Below, one piece after another: positions 10,819-21,603 of a stretch of DNA of 64,000 nucleotides. The translations under genes were made by a program, and so were the position numbers. A model generated the notes under the pieces. The model made no database searches and was not told the origin of the DNA. It saw only the letters and a list, made by a program, of their open reading frames with translations. The stretch comes from Mayamaea pseudoterrestris (lineage: Eukaryota; Bacillariophyta; Bacillariophyceae; Sellaphorales; Sellaphoraceae): positions 1,730,001 through 1,794,000 of the forward strand of contig BROI01000001.1 of the NCBI GenBank assembly GCA_027923505.1, written 5' to 3'. Each line of letters starts with the position of its first letter. The first letter of the stretch is position 1.

Positions 10819-12303
10819 CTAGTCCAAATCAGACTCAACTTCCCACCCAAACAATGACTCAAAATCAGAGATAGGGTCTGATCCTGACCGTGAATCTGAG
10901 TTTGTATCTGATTCCATGTCCACTCCAGCGACAGCGTCGAACCTAGTGCCGGGGTATCCTGACCATGAAAGTGTGTCTGAATCTGATTCCAGGTCCAATT
11001 CCATTCCAACCCATGAGTCCAAGTTTGAGTCAGGGTCTGATCCTGACATGGACTCCGAGTCTGACTTTGAATCAAGATCCGATCCAAACATCCAGTCCAC
11101 GTCTGTTGAAGGGTTTGAGCCAGGCAACTGTGATGCGGAGTCGGCAATGGACTCTGGTACGGATCCAGAAAATGAGTCCGTTTCCAAATCGGATTCGGCG
11201 TCAAGTTCAAACTCAGAAGCAGGGAAAACTCTTGCAGCCAAGGATCGCAGACTTACTGTTAAACGATCAATCAGCTCATGTCGCATCGTGTGGTGGGAAC
11301 CATAATATTTGACATGCTGCAAAAGGTGAGCAACGACATCATATGTTGCAGTAAAAATGCAACCCTCCAGCCGATTGTCATGTTTTTCTGCCAGTTTAAA
11401 GTACGGTGGCGCAGCAAAAAGAGAACTCTTCATTGTGGGAACATCAGTCAAATGCATGAATTGCAGCACAAAGTCGACACAATCTGACTGCTCAAATAGC
11501 GTCAACAAGTATGTATCCCAATCATTAGATGAATATCGATAGCCAGCATATGGAGTAAGACAAGTGTAGAGAAAAGCCACTAGGTAGGGAACCGTCTCAT
11601 GCGGATTCTCTCGCGTGGCCTCCAGAAACAAACGAAAGAGTTGGATTGTCACGGCAGGTGCAATGGGGTGAAGCGTTCTTCGTCTGCCCGTTATTGACGT
11701 TCCAAACTGGACGGCCAACACGTTCATCGTCGTGACAATGACTGGTACATTATATTTGTAAAGCTTGACGTAGCCAAGGAGCTCGTCGCAAAAGGGTCGA
11801 GTGTGCACAACGTCAGATTGGAAGCTTGTCCATCGACTGAGAGTTTGAATCAGCATTTTGATCCGCTCGACCACGTCGATCATTATGTACCAGTGATAGT
11901 ACTCTTGCACCTGACGAGCCAAGCCTGGCTCCCGCAAGAGACGATTGAGACAAAGGGACGCTGTATAGACGCGTTCTTGTACGTTGACAGGGCGGTCGCC
12001 AGGACTTCGAGGCATGCGAATGAGAATGCGCTTGCTTTGTACTGGCGCCGCTAAAACAGCCTCAACTTCGACATAGTCTCGTTTTTTACAAATCATTGAT
12101 TGCTGCGTCACTGCTCCAGTGAAAGGACGGGGAATGAAGATGCGAAGGCGCTTGCTGCGTGATTCTGTCGCGCACAGATTCGTCACGCATGGACGGTCAG
12201 TGCATTCGTTGCTTTTCGTGGACGTTGAATCTGCGATTCCTGCATGTAAATTGATAAGACCGTGTTCGCATGATCGCTCTAATGAAGACTTCCTTTCTGA
12301 CAT
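10819..12303 (-). CDS. Unknown helical protein with acidic Ser/Asp-rich tail
   Basis: A 494-residue frame with no family I recognise. The N-terminal part holds two copies of a basic/aliphatic motif, SKRLRIFIPRP (near residue 49) and SKRILIRMPRSP (near 89). The middle (about 105-375) looks all-helical and could be an armadillo- or HEAT-like fold. The last 115 residues are an acidic repeat of S-D-S/D-L-E-S character (for example SGSDPDSNLDSWVG). A third copy of the SKR motif lies just upstream in another frame (see the entry ending at 12463), so the true N terminus is probably longer. Nothing supports a function. Confidence 0.6.
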   Translation of the reverse strand: MSERKSSLERSCEHGLINLHAGIADSTSTKSNECTDRPCVTNLCATESRSKRLRIFIPRPFTGAVTQQSMICKKRDYVEVEAVLAAPVQSKRILIRMPRSPGDRPVNVQERVYTASLCLNRLLREPGLARQVQEYYHWYIMIDVVERIKMLIQTLSRWTSFQSDVVHTRPFCDELLGYVKLYKYNVPVIVTTMNVLAVQFGTSITGRRRTLHPIAPAVTIQLFRLFLEATRENPHETVPYLVAFLYTCLTPYAGYRYSSNDWDTYLLTLFEQSDCVDFVLQFMHLTDVPTMKSSLFAAPPYFKLAEKHDNRLEGCIFTATYDVVAHLLQHVKYYGSHHTMRHELIDRLTVSLRSLAARVFPASEFELDAESDLETDSFSGSVPESIADSASQLPGSNPSTDVDWMFGSDLDSKSDSESMSGSDPDSNLDSWVGMELDLESDSDTLSWSGYPGTRFDAVAGVDMESDTNSDSRSGSDPISDFESLFGWEVESDLD

Positions 12304-12314
12304 CGTTGCTGCTT

Positions 12315-12463
12315 CCTTTTGTGAATTCTTGCGTCGCCGTTGCTGTATAGGCGCTTGCGTCTGCGCCTGGATCCGGTCGACGGACGCGAATGTAGATTCG
12401 CTTACTTCGTTTGCTTGGTAATGGCGCTTGTGAATTCGTTTCTGTAGTCTTGTCGCGCTCCAT
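12315..12463 (-). CDS. Probable 5' coding piece of the same unknown gene, in another frame
   Basis: From an ATG at 12463 this frame encodes LPSKRSKRIYIRVRRPDPG, clearly the same motif as SKRLRIFIPRP and SKRILIRMPRSP in the next frame downstream. The two frames overlap around 12.2-12.3 kb. No credible intron fits between them. A one- or two-base length error, or a real indel near the A run at about 12,320, would join them. The alternative is that translation starts at 12303 and this piece is a leftover exon. Confidence 0.4.
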
Positions 12464-12484
12464 CGTTACCGGCGACCTGTTCAA

Positions 12485-12896
12485 ATCCTTGTGTAGGAGC
12501 TGTTAAACGAAAGAATGCATGTCAACACGGTTTTGCGAAGAACAAAATCTTTCGCGTCCAGAACCGCTACGATTACTCAGTACCGGTACGATGGTAAACT
12601 ATGCTACTGTATAGTTTGGCAGGCAAGTCTTAAGATCCCGCCGCTTAGACGCGTGTCTTGATACGTTAATCGTAAGCCTGAGTTATGTTTACATTTCAAT
12701 TCAAATTATATATAATTTGCCTGGCTCGCAACCGTGCGATATCGATCGGCTGGCTATTGGCTCCCATGCACAACATGCACAACTTGTACGATACCAAGGC
12801 GTTGTGTGCTGATGCTGCGTTGTCATTCCGTGCATTCAAGGTCTGGCAAGGGCTGACAATTCACGCACGGGGCATGCAGTAGTAGGCTTGACTCTC
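12485..12896. other. Intergenic, with a GTACCGGTAC palindrome
   Basis: No gene seen. It holds a perfect ten-base palindrome, GTACCGGTAC, at 12580-12589, about 120 bases upstream of the start at 12463. Similar sites recur in other non-coding stretches of the window. Confidence 0.4.
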
Positions 12897-13841
12897 TCAT
12901 CCCTTCTTCACTTGCTCGTGGATCCACGCAGAAATCTTGTCCATGACTGTGTCACTCACTTCGGGTAAATCCTGCAACAATTGATGTCCAGTCGTGGAGT
13001 CAAAAAAGACTCCCTCCGCCAAGGGGTCTATTTTTCCTTGGTTGACGCGGTCGACAAACTCCTCCGTGGCGGCACACTGCGTGCGACAGTCTCGCTTGGC
13101 GTGAATGGCAAGCAATGGGACGCTGAAATCGTGTGCTTGATCCATGAGACTCTGTCCTGTAGTCAAGGTGGCCGCGGCACTTGAGAGCGTATACGATGGA
13201 GATGTTTGTATCTTGGTGTCGCGTCGTGACACCTCGGCCCACCGCTTGTCACCGAATGCATCATCGTAGGAGGAACCCAAATCTGTGGCAGGCAACTTTA
13301 ATCGGGGATAGTACGGAGCTAGCCATGTGAGGGCTCGGATAACAAACTCTGGAGGCAAGAGTTTCGGATCTAGCTTTAACGCAGGTGCGGAAACCACGAC
13401 GCCAGCGAGGGTGATTCCGTGCAGCTTGGCGTCAAGAGCAGTCTGCAAAACTTCCAAACCTCCAAATGATTCTCCGTACAAAAACAGTGGAATGACCTTG
13501 TTCGCGCTGCCGCATTCCTTCCCTGCCCAATGTACTGCTTCGATTACATCTTCCAACCAGTCATCAAATTCTGCCATGTGAATACATCCGGCTGGAGCGC
13601 CACGTTCATCCTCGCTATACCCATGCGACGCCTGATCAAAGCTGCAGCAAAAGATATCATGTTGATTCAAGTGCTTTGCGAAATTGTTAAAGTAGCCAGA
13701 GTGCCAGCCGCCTCCGTGCACCAAGAGAAGCAAGGCTTTTGGACGACTGCACGGCCAGACACGAGTCGCGAGCTGCGCACCCCGCGGAGAGCGCAGCGAA
13801 AAAGCTGTCGGAGTCGGAGGCTCGGGAATGTGAAGGCTCAT
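12897..13841 (-). CDS. Alpha/beta hydrolase, monoacylglycerol-lipase type
   Basis: A 314-residue serine hydrolase of the monoacylglycerol lipase/Hydrolase_4 group. The oxyanion-hole strand reads LLLVHGGGWHSGYF (about 36-49). The nucleophile elbow is GESFGG (about 121-126). The charge-relay Asp lies in HAKRDCRT and the His in TTGHQLLQD near the C terminus. Length is normal for the family, and it seems to be one exon with no signal peptide, so a cytosolic or membrane-associated lipid esterase is likely. The substrate is not certain: the same group includes plant lysophospholipases and caffeoyl-shikimate esterase. Confidence 0.85.
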   Translation of the reverse strand: MSLHIPEPPTPTAFSLRSPRGAQLATRVWPCSRPKALLLLVHGGGWHSGYFNNFAKHLNQHDIFCCSFDQASHGYSEDERGAPAGCIHMAEFDDWLEDVIEAVHWAGKECGSANKVIPLFLYGESFGGLEVLQTALDAKLHGITLAGVVVSAPALKLDPKLLPPEFVIRALTWLAPYYPRLKLPATDLGSSYDDAFGDKRWAEVSRRDTKIQTSPSYTLSSAAATLTTGQSLMDQAHDFSVPLLAIHAKRDCRTQCAATEEFVDRVNQGKIDPLAEGVFFDSTTGHQLLQDLPEVSDTVMDKISAWIHEQVKKG

Positions 13842-14206
13842 GGTGAATTGAAGACGTTGTACAAGATGGGTGATTGATTTAGAATCCGTTGTTGAGACTG
13901 AAGCACCGATGAGGTGGATTTAAAGATCCGTCGCGCCATCACGCATCCGTTTCTGATCAAGCGCGACTGAATACTTCTTCATCGCCAAACGGTAGCTAAC
14001 CCACTCCACATTTATTTGGCGGCCTATTTGATAAGAACGGGCGAATAGCAAACTGCTAAATAATGCTCCAAGATAGGGTAGTCGGGGTCCTGGGCAACCA
14101 AAGGACGCGACGATTACATGCTAGCTATACAGCTTCGCCAACAAGAATTATACAGTGTTGCTCGAGAGCATCCCATTAACAATAAATTTTCGAGTTTACT
14201 TAGTGT
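13842..14206. other. Intergenic
   Basis: Lies between the hydrolase start and the 3' end of the ATPase gene, both on the minus strand. No frame, RNA or repeat worth reporting. Confidence 0.5.
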
Positions 14207-17200
14207 CTACTTAGCCAATTCGTTCCGTCCAAATCGAGATACTTCATCTGGCAGTGGACTTTGATCAATCTCGTGCCTGCTATCCCAAAAAGGATCAGCC
14301 TCGAGGTCGTCAACATCATATTTGAGGAATGAGAGGTAGTTGCGGAAGCACTTCTCCACCTCCATAACAACAAAAACAGCAAACATCATCAAAACTACAA
14401 TGCCCCACTGCGCACCATCCATTGGCCCCATGGAGAAAACGACTCTATCGAGGCCTGGTACGTAGGTGATGAAAACTTGCAGGACAGTGATGATTCCATA
14501 TGACCAGAACGCAAGGTGGTTTCCATGGAGCGATCGGCGATGAAATGCCGACTTTCTCGAAAAGCGAGCACTTGCGGTTATCGCAATTGCCCCAAAAGAT
14601 AGTGTGTTGAGTGCTTGCGCTCGCTGCTGGGGTTCCGCATATCCCAAACCGCTTACCCAGAATGTAGCACCGACGGTCACCGCCACCAATGCAGTCGTTC
14701 CAATCACAATCCGAAGGAACAAGAACCGTCCAACTAACCGCTTTCCGACACGACGAGGCGGCTGGTTCATTCTGAAAAGTATTATACGCATGTGAGCAAT
14801 GGTGCAACGAAAAAAGCATCAACATTGCCAGTGCCGAGTCACGGTCAAGCACTTACAGGCCACCTTCCGCGGGCTCGATGGCACAGGCAAAACCAAGTGT
14901 ACATGCTGTGATCAAATTACAATACAGCACTTGAATCGGCGTGAGCGGACTTTCGTCAAGACCGCACAGAAGGCCGAAAAGCACAGTCATACCCTGGAAA
15001 TGTAGAAAAAGAGACTGGGTGTAAGTGTCATTGTGTCCCGTACCGGTACGCAGTCGTTGCAGCTTTGCCCAACTGATGGCGCTCTTTTTACCTGACTATT
15101 GTTGATGCAAGTGTTGATAATGAGTGACTTTCGAAGGTTTTCCCACACCACGCGGCCCTCCCGAATGGCAGCAACGATGGTTGCAAAGTTGTCGTCGGCA
15201 AGAATCATATCCGACGCTTCTCTTGCAACATCTGTTCCTTCCTTGCCCATAGCAACACCCATATCCGCAGCCTTTAGTGCTGGAGCATCGTTGACACCAT
15301 CGCCAGTCATACCGCAAATCTCTCCGTTCTTTTGCAGGGCCTTTACAATGCGAATTTTATTTTGCGGTGATGCTCGTGCAAACACATTGTACCTCTGGAC
15401 AGCAAGAGTCAGTTCATCATCCGCCATGGCATCAATTTCGGGTCCTGTGATAGCCTCCGAGTGTTGCTTGTCAACAAGACCCAGCATGCTGCCGATCGCC
15501 AAGGCCGTGTCTTTGTGATCGCCCTGTTTTCAAAAATCAAAAGTAATGAGAAATCGATCAGTTAAAGCGCTCACAAGCGATACTTTGCTTAAGCGTACCG
15601 TAATCATTGCAACTCGCACACCAGCGCTATGAGCCTCAGCAATAGCAGTAATGCATTCAGGACGCGGCGGATCAATGATGGCACAGAGTCCAACAAGCGT
15701 CAACCAAGGGCCGCCGCGCTCTTGAACAAAATCTGGACCAAGTTGTTGCCCTGGTTGAACAGTATCCTTGGGGATGGTTCCGCGAGTCAGCGCCAGCACT
15801 CGAAGTCCATGCGATGATAACACAGCAATCTGCTCAATCCACCATTTCAAGTCAATGGGCTCAACGTCGCCTCTTCCAAATTTGCCGTTCTGAGCTTGAT
15901 ATTTGCACTAACACATTCAATGAGACAGAAAAAGTCAGACAGACGCAATTGCATGAACAAGGAGAGAGCTTTATGCAATGAACTTACCAAAGGAACCATG
16001 CGGTCAGGGGCACCTTTGACGTGAACAATCAAGCCATCGTTAAAATCGTCCGTGTCGTTTGCACTGACCGGCTCATGAACTGTCGCCATGAACTTGTACT
16101 CGCTGCTAAAGGGAACCTCGGCAATAAATGGAGCGCTGTCTTTGACTTCGGAAACATCCACGTCGCCAAAATATGCAGCTCGAAGAATCGCCAGCTCTGT
16201 TGGGTTTCCAATTTCGCCATCTCGCCTACCATTTGTTCCAAGACTGCACCGCGAGCACAAAATGCCACCGGCCAGTGCTTGCCGAAGAAAATTGGAGTCA
16301 GGATGCTCATTGCCTGAACTGCCGCCACTTGTTGTCGCTTGATCAGGAGTCGCTTCATCGTCGTCAGCCCCCATGGTTGCAGTTTCCTCTGATCCAATGC
16401 CGCCGTTAGCCGCCTCTCCAAAATCAAGTGCAATGCCAAACGGAAACGAATTTGTCTTTCCACGACGAGACTTGCGCGATGCGCTGGGACCCTCTCGAAT
16501 GACATCGCTTGCTTTGAGGTACTTGGCATTGTTTGCCCGAGTACGCAAGAATGCATTGTCAACCTCGAAATTGGCTGGCGTCCGATCTGTTGCATCAGTG
16601 TTAAACTTGAAGCGTTTACCAGTAGTAACAAACGCCGTGAGAGTCATTTCATTCTTCGTCAAAGTTCCAGTCTTATCACTGCAGATAACTGTTACACTGC
16701 CAAGAGTCTCGACGGCAGGAAGGGCGCGAATAATGGCATTTTGCTTGGCCATGTTTTTGACGGCCCACGCAAACACCATAGTTACAATTGCCTCCAAGCC
16801 TTCGGGAATCATGGCGACGGCGCAAACGAGAGCCGAGGAAAATGCATCGATTCCACTCTGGTTCGTTATAAAGAAAGCGACGCAAAATGTTGCGGCAGCC
16901 GTCACGACGATTGCAATCGCCAAAATTGTGGAAATGGTGTTGATTTGCTCCAACACATTGGTCTTCTTGTTCCGCACCTTGTTGACTAAAGCATTGATGG
17001 TTCCAATCTCGGTATTGTCGCCCGTCGTTGTCGCAATTCCTGTCCCAGCTCCCTGCGCAACCAGCGTTGCACTAAAACACATGTTCTGCCGATCACCGAG
17101 CGGCACGGACATTGGATCTGTCGCATCGCCTGGGCTAATGGCATCCACAATCTTGTCAATCGGCACTGACTCTCCCGTCAAGGCTGCTTCTCCACACGCC

Positions 17201-17879
17201 AAATTGCCTACCGCCGTCATTCGCAGGTCGGCTGGAACGCGGTCGCCAAGAGCCAATCGCACAATGTCGCCTGGGACGAGCTCCTCGGATGGAACCTTGA
17301 CTTCCTGGCCGTCGCGCAAGACGACAGCCTCGCTGGAAAGCATGGCTTTGAGGGCACCTGCAGCCTTTTCGGCGGATCCTTCTTGCACAATACCAATGAT
17401 TGTGTTGGCGCTGCGTGGAACGTGTAGAATGAGGTGTAAGCCACAAGACGATTCGCTTTCGGATCTGTACTGTCCATCTTGCCGACACCATCAAAACGCG
17501 ACAAAATAAACTGCACTTACGTAATAACAAACAGAATCAGTGCCAGCTGCAGCCAGTTGCTAATCTTATCTTCCGTCGTAGTGCTCGTCAATGCTCGCAC
17601 CAAGGATACAATGGCGACAAAGACCAAGATTCCAACCAAAACGTTTGCCACTTGCTTCCAAATGCGCTGCAGCAAGGTGACGTGTTCCTTTTCGCTCATT
17701 CTATTGTAGCCATATTCCTGCAGGCGTCGCTTCGCCTCCTCCGTCGATAAGCCAGTGTCAAGGACGCTAGCATCGAGACAAAGTTCCTGGAGGCAAGCGT
17801 CAATGGATAAGGCGTGCCATGGCGTGTTGTTTCTGGATTCTCGAAGTGTTTCACTATTCTTGTCAGAAATAGATGTCAT
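14207..17879 (-). CDS. P-type cation-transporting ATPase (type II), six exons
   Basis: Exons on the minus strand: 17879-17521, 17410-15988, 15907-15599, 15523-15092, 14993-14857 and 14771-14207, all with GT-AG introns; the spliced frame gives 1,074 residues. An N-terminal cation-ATPase domain is followed by the actuator motif [10 protein letters not shown], the M4 motif [11 protein letters not shown], the phosphorylation site [25 protein letters not shown], and the hinge motif [12 protein letters not shown], then M5-M10. It resembles bacterial PacL-type and Ca2+/Na+ pumps. M6 reads NLITACTLG where Ca2+ pumps have NxxTDG, so one ion-binding Asp is replaced and the transported ion is uncertain. 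No C-terminal regulatory tail. A GTACCGGTAC palindrome sits in intron 4. Confidence 0.9.
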
Positions 17880-18804
17880 AATGGACAATGATAGTGGAGA
17901 TGAGGAAGGATTAATCTGTATTGTACGCGATGTAAAAGGAAAGAGTTGGATGTACGGATGGAGTAACGAGAGCACCCTTGCTTTATGAAGTGACCTTGCA
18001 AAGAAGTTGTGGATACTGCCGAGATTCGAATTCGAATCGTGAATCGGAACTCCTCAAAAGCGATCGCTCAAAAGCCCTTTTCTTGTTAAATGCTCCGATA
18101 TTCGACCGCTAATGAGTACGTAATGTTGCCGCGCAAAATGCAGGCACTTGCTGCTTGATTAAGCTATCCGCGCACGGGTTCCATAAACGACCATGAGGGC
18201 AACATGGATGAAGCGTCCAACAGATATAAGTGTACACTGGCCGAGCCGTGTGCCAGCAGTTACACGTCATAAGTCGACTGTTGCAAGTTTGCTGATTCGA
18301 GACGTGGCAGCAAGATGCGAGCAATCGACACGTACGTTGGTCAGCTTGATGAATCTTTTATATTCTCTTAAACCGAAGACATATCGTTACGACTGTTCCA
18401 TTATGGCATGCATGATGGCTTGCACGACACGTCGGAAGCGTAAACAGCTAGTGCCCCTCACTCTCAAGCGCGTGGATCTGGAGTGAGTATCGTAGTCCAA
18501 GAATTTGTACAATCATCAATCCCATTTTAGTCCATAACATGTTCAAACTGATTTCTATTGAAACGCTTGTACCGCTAATACATAACAGAATTCCTTTTTG
18601 TATTGCTCCCAGCAGTGAATCGACGACCAAAAGTTCCCGCCGCAACTGCGCGCGACTGATGTGCAAGCGCGACTGACAATCCTATTCTTTGATCGCACCG
18701 GTTCTCGTACAGTCGCATTGCGATGGAGGTTTTCATCGCATCATCGCACTCGCGACCATGATGGCATTACAGCAGCCGCAGCAACTAGACAACTCTAAAC
18801 GGGC
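17880..18804. other. Intergenic between divergent genes
   Basis: About 925 bases between the ATPase (minus) and the ankyrin-DnaJ gene (plus), so promoters of both should lie here. The only structure I see is a self-complementary stretch, GATTCGAATTCGAATC, near 18024-18039. Short frames of up to 97 codons look like chance. Confidence 0.4.
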
Positions 18805-20170
18805 ATGATACGAGCTTCCAATACCGAGCATGCTCGTCTACTGCAAGCAGCAGCCGATGGAGATTTGACGTTGCTAAAGAGCGTTTCAAAATCATTGCTC
18901 CACCAAGCGCGTTGCACCTCGGGGTGCTCGGTGCTGCACTACGCGGCTGGAAACAATCATTTCAAAATAATTGACTACTTAATCTGTGAGCAAGAGTTTG
19001 ACGTGGATATCATCGCCACTGGTCGCAAGGCGTTTGGTCGGACGCCGCTGCACTACGCCTGCCGCAATGGACACTTACGAGCGGTGAAACGATTGGTGAC
19101 GACTCACCATGCAGACGTTGATGCGTACGCCAAGCACAAGGTTTCGCCACTTCAACTCGCCGTGTGGAGAAATCATTTGAGTGTATGCAAATACTTGGTG
19201 GACGATTGCAACGTTGATCCGCTGCAGAAGAACGAATTTGACTGCGGTTTAATCCATTGGCTCGCCAGTGCACCAGTTGAACGTGCCGGATGCGACGGAG
19301 CAAACTTGATCGACACGGCGCGCTGGCTTGCTCGTGTTCCTGGCATAAACTTTGCGCTTCGACAAAAGCAAGGTCATTCTGCCTTGCACAAGGCGGGCCT
19401 GGCTTGGTCACTTGCAGTTTTGCAAGTACTTGCACAATGAGCAGCACCTTTGGGACGACGTGCCTGACTGTGCCGGCAACTTTGCCGCCGACTTGGCGAC
19501 CATGGCCAACACGCCGCAACACGCTCAAGTCGCCAAATATTTACGAATGCACTGCTCCAAGCAGCGCGTCGAGTCGTGTCGCATACTGGGACTATCGTTG
19601 GAGAGCGCGGGTGACAAGGTTGCTTTGCAAAAGGCGTTTCGTAAGGCGGCCAAGCAGTGTCATCCTGATCGGCGGCGCGCCTTGGTGGAACAAGACGGCA
19701 GCATTGAACGAAATGGACCCTCGTCTGATGAGTTTCATCTGGTTGCCAAGGCTTACCGTCACTTGGCGAACGAAAATGGCAACGGGACTCAGGCAAATCC
19801 GGCCCATTCGCTAAAGCTCATGCTGCTGCATGTCAGCGGCAAAGATGATGCACAATACGAAAAGCACTTACAGCAGCACGACGACACTTGTTTCAAAACT
19901 CGTCTGATCGCTGTCTTGATGGAATACGGAACGCAGGGTCTAGACTTGTCAAACGTCAAGAAAAAGTGGAAGCAGGTGTGGCCCGATACTTGCTTTCCGA
20001 AACCTTTGAATGGCAAGCCCATGGCCTTGTCGGCGTATATACTGAAGCATGCGGGAGATGTTGTGGCGCTGAGAACCGATGACAAGGGCTGTTTGCGGGT
20101 GCATGCCAAGATGATCCACCAGAGGCTCCTTCTTGAGCAAGGGGACGAGGAGCAGGCCGTACAAATATAG
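18805..20170 (+). CDS. Ankyrin-repeat DnaJ protein, frame broken once
   Basis: Two overlapping frames (18805-19440 and 19352-20170) make one protein of about 454 residues. Ankyrin repeats come first (VLHYAAGNNHFKIIDYL, TPLHYACRNGHLRAVKRL, SPLQLAVWRNHLSVCKYL, SALHKA then WLGHLQFCKYL). A J-domain follows with the HPD triad in KQCHPDRRRAL, then an unassigned C-terminal region ending in MALSAYILKHAGDV. The last ankyrin repeat is split between frames at about 19,393-19,398 in a run of three G where two would keep the frame. The J-domain suggests an Hsp70 co-chaperone with ankyrin target binding. Either the G is a sequence error or this allele is truncated after the ankyrin repeats. Confidence 0.8.
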
Positions 20171-20301
20171 TCGAGCGACAACATGGTCTAATGCTCGTAG
20201 CACGCAAACTATCATAAAAAAACTTTTGTATTCTATTACTCATAGTTGCAATGGTCTGAACGTCACAATGTCATGTTTGTTGCAGAACGCCATATGTGGC
20301 C

Positions 20302-21477
20302 CTACTCCATCACGTCACAATATTCCTTCCTCCATTCGTTCAACAGATCAATGTTAACGCCACTACCTCCACAAACTTCAATCACAATGGGTCCTTGCTT
20401 GTTTTCGAGCGAATCCATCAACTTTGTGCGCAGTCGCTTGGAGTACACGACTGCCAGCGCGGCGCCGCACGCTGGCTCGACGAGCAGTCGATGATCCTTG
20501 GCAAACCGCAGGCAGGCGTCGATTGCTTCCGCGTCGGTGCAAACGGCCGACTGCACCGCGCCTCCCACTTGTTGCTGATAGTGTGCGGAACGCTCCAGCG
20601 CGGCGGGCGTCACCTCCAATGCTCCCAGTGAGGTGGCGACGGTATTGATCGCGTCTAGTCGAACCGGTTTGCCACGCTCGAGCGCTTGCGCGAACGAGTT
20701 GGCGCCCATCGTTTCGCAAGCAACCACCGTGGTCGCCAAACGGTGACGCTCCAATCCCTCTAGTACGCCACACAATAAGCCGCCACCGCCCACGCTCAAC
20801 AAAATTGCCGCGGGCGGAACGTCATGCAAGTCTTCGACGAGTTCATCGACGACACTGGAGTGACCGGTCCAAAGTAGCGCATGGTCGTAGGGACTCACAT
20901 ACGCAGCTGCTGCAGAGTCGTTGCCTTCGTTCGCTTCCGCCACCAACCGTCGCGCTTCCAAGTCGGCCTCGTTCCAGTGGATTCCATGTACTGTCACGAG
21001 CGCGCCCAGCGATTGCAGCTTGTGAATGACCATGTTCTTGGTTGTTTGCGGCACAATCACGTGCACTTGCATTTGCAAAACGTTCGCTACCGTCGCCACG
21101 GCGAGACCGGCGTTGCCGCCGCTGCTGCTGACTAATTGTTGTATCGATTGAGTTTGCAAGTGGGTGCACAGACGCGCCATGCCCCGATCCTTGAAGGATC
21201 CAGACGGTTGGATCATGTCGAGTTTGCAGTAGACGGGTCGCGCGGCGAGTTGGGAAAGTGGCTGGGAGTAAATGAGCGGCGTGTGCAAGTAGAGTTGTTG
21301 CTGCTTGGAGTCATCGGCATTATTGAATGCTGAACCGGCGGCGGCGAAACTCATGGAGACTTTTGACGGCGCTGTCGACAATTGCAGATTGCGAAAGGAA
21401 TGTGCTGTGTGAATGCGCACTAGCAAAATGACAATGAATGCAAATAATGTTGGTCGTACGTTTGGCAGACGCATCAT
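20302..21477 (-). CDS. PLP-dependent serine/threonine dehydratase-like enzyme
   Basis: A 391-residue fold-type II PLP enzyme. The Schiff-base Lys is in PSGSFKDRGM, the phosphate/substrate loop is SSSGGNAGLAVA, and the glycine loop is SVGGGGLLCGV. This set fits L-serine dehydratase/L-threonine deaminase of the animal/fungal type; cysteine synthase or serine racemase are less likely. The ATG at 21477 is chosen because it is followed by a hydrophobic segment (LFAFIVILLV) and TAHS-F, a signal peptide ending before Phe as in diatom plastid precursors; an ATG at 21522 is possible. Gene and RecQ are head to head with about 126 bases between starts. Confidence 0.85.
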   Translation of the reverse strand: MMRLPNVRPTLFAFIVILLVRIHTAHSFRNLQLSTAPSKVSMSFAAAGSAFNNADDSKQQQLYLHTPLIYSQPLSQLAARPVYCKLDMIQPSGSFKDRGMARLCTHLQTQSIQQLVSSSGGNAGLAVATVANVLQMQVHVIVPQTTKNMVIHKLQSLGALVTVHGIHWNEADLEARRLVAEANEGNDSAAAAYVSPYDHALLWTGHSSVVDELVEDLHDVPPAAILLSVGGGGLLCGVLEGLERHRLATTVVACETMGANSFAQALERGKPVRLDAINTVATSLGALEVTPAALERSAHYQQQVGGAVQSAVCTDAEAIDACLRFAKDHRLLVEPACGAALAVVYSKRLRTKLMDSLENKQGPIVIEVCGGSGVNIDLLNEWRKEYCDVME

Positions 21478-21531
21478 CGTTGGAATGCAATGGCTTTTGC
21501 AGCGCAGTCTTGCGTCGATCATGTTGCTAAG

Positions 21532-21537
21532 TATAAA
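21532..21537 (+). promoter_or_regulatory. Possible TATA box for the RecQ gene
   Basis: TATAAA, 67 bases before the first ATG of the RecQ frame, in the short gap between two divergent genes. Position is plausible but there is no other support. Confidence 0.3.
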
Positions 21538-21603
21538 ACGTGTGCAGTACCGCTCCGACTGTCGTACGAGTAATGCAATCACCGCATTGGAGGACCGCAA
21601 AAA

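Noticed and set aside
16373-17509. 378-codon plus-strand frame opposite the P-type ATPase
   Set aside because: It runs antisense to the conserved ATPase exon with its catalytic motifs and also crosses an intron.
18193-18486. 97-codon plus-strand frame upstream of the ankyrin-DnaJ gene
   Set aside because: No domain, no sensible composition, and it lies in a likely promoter region.
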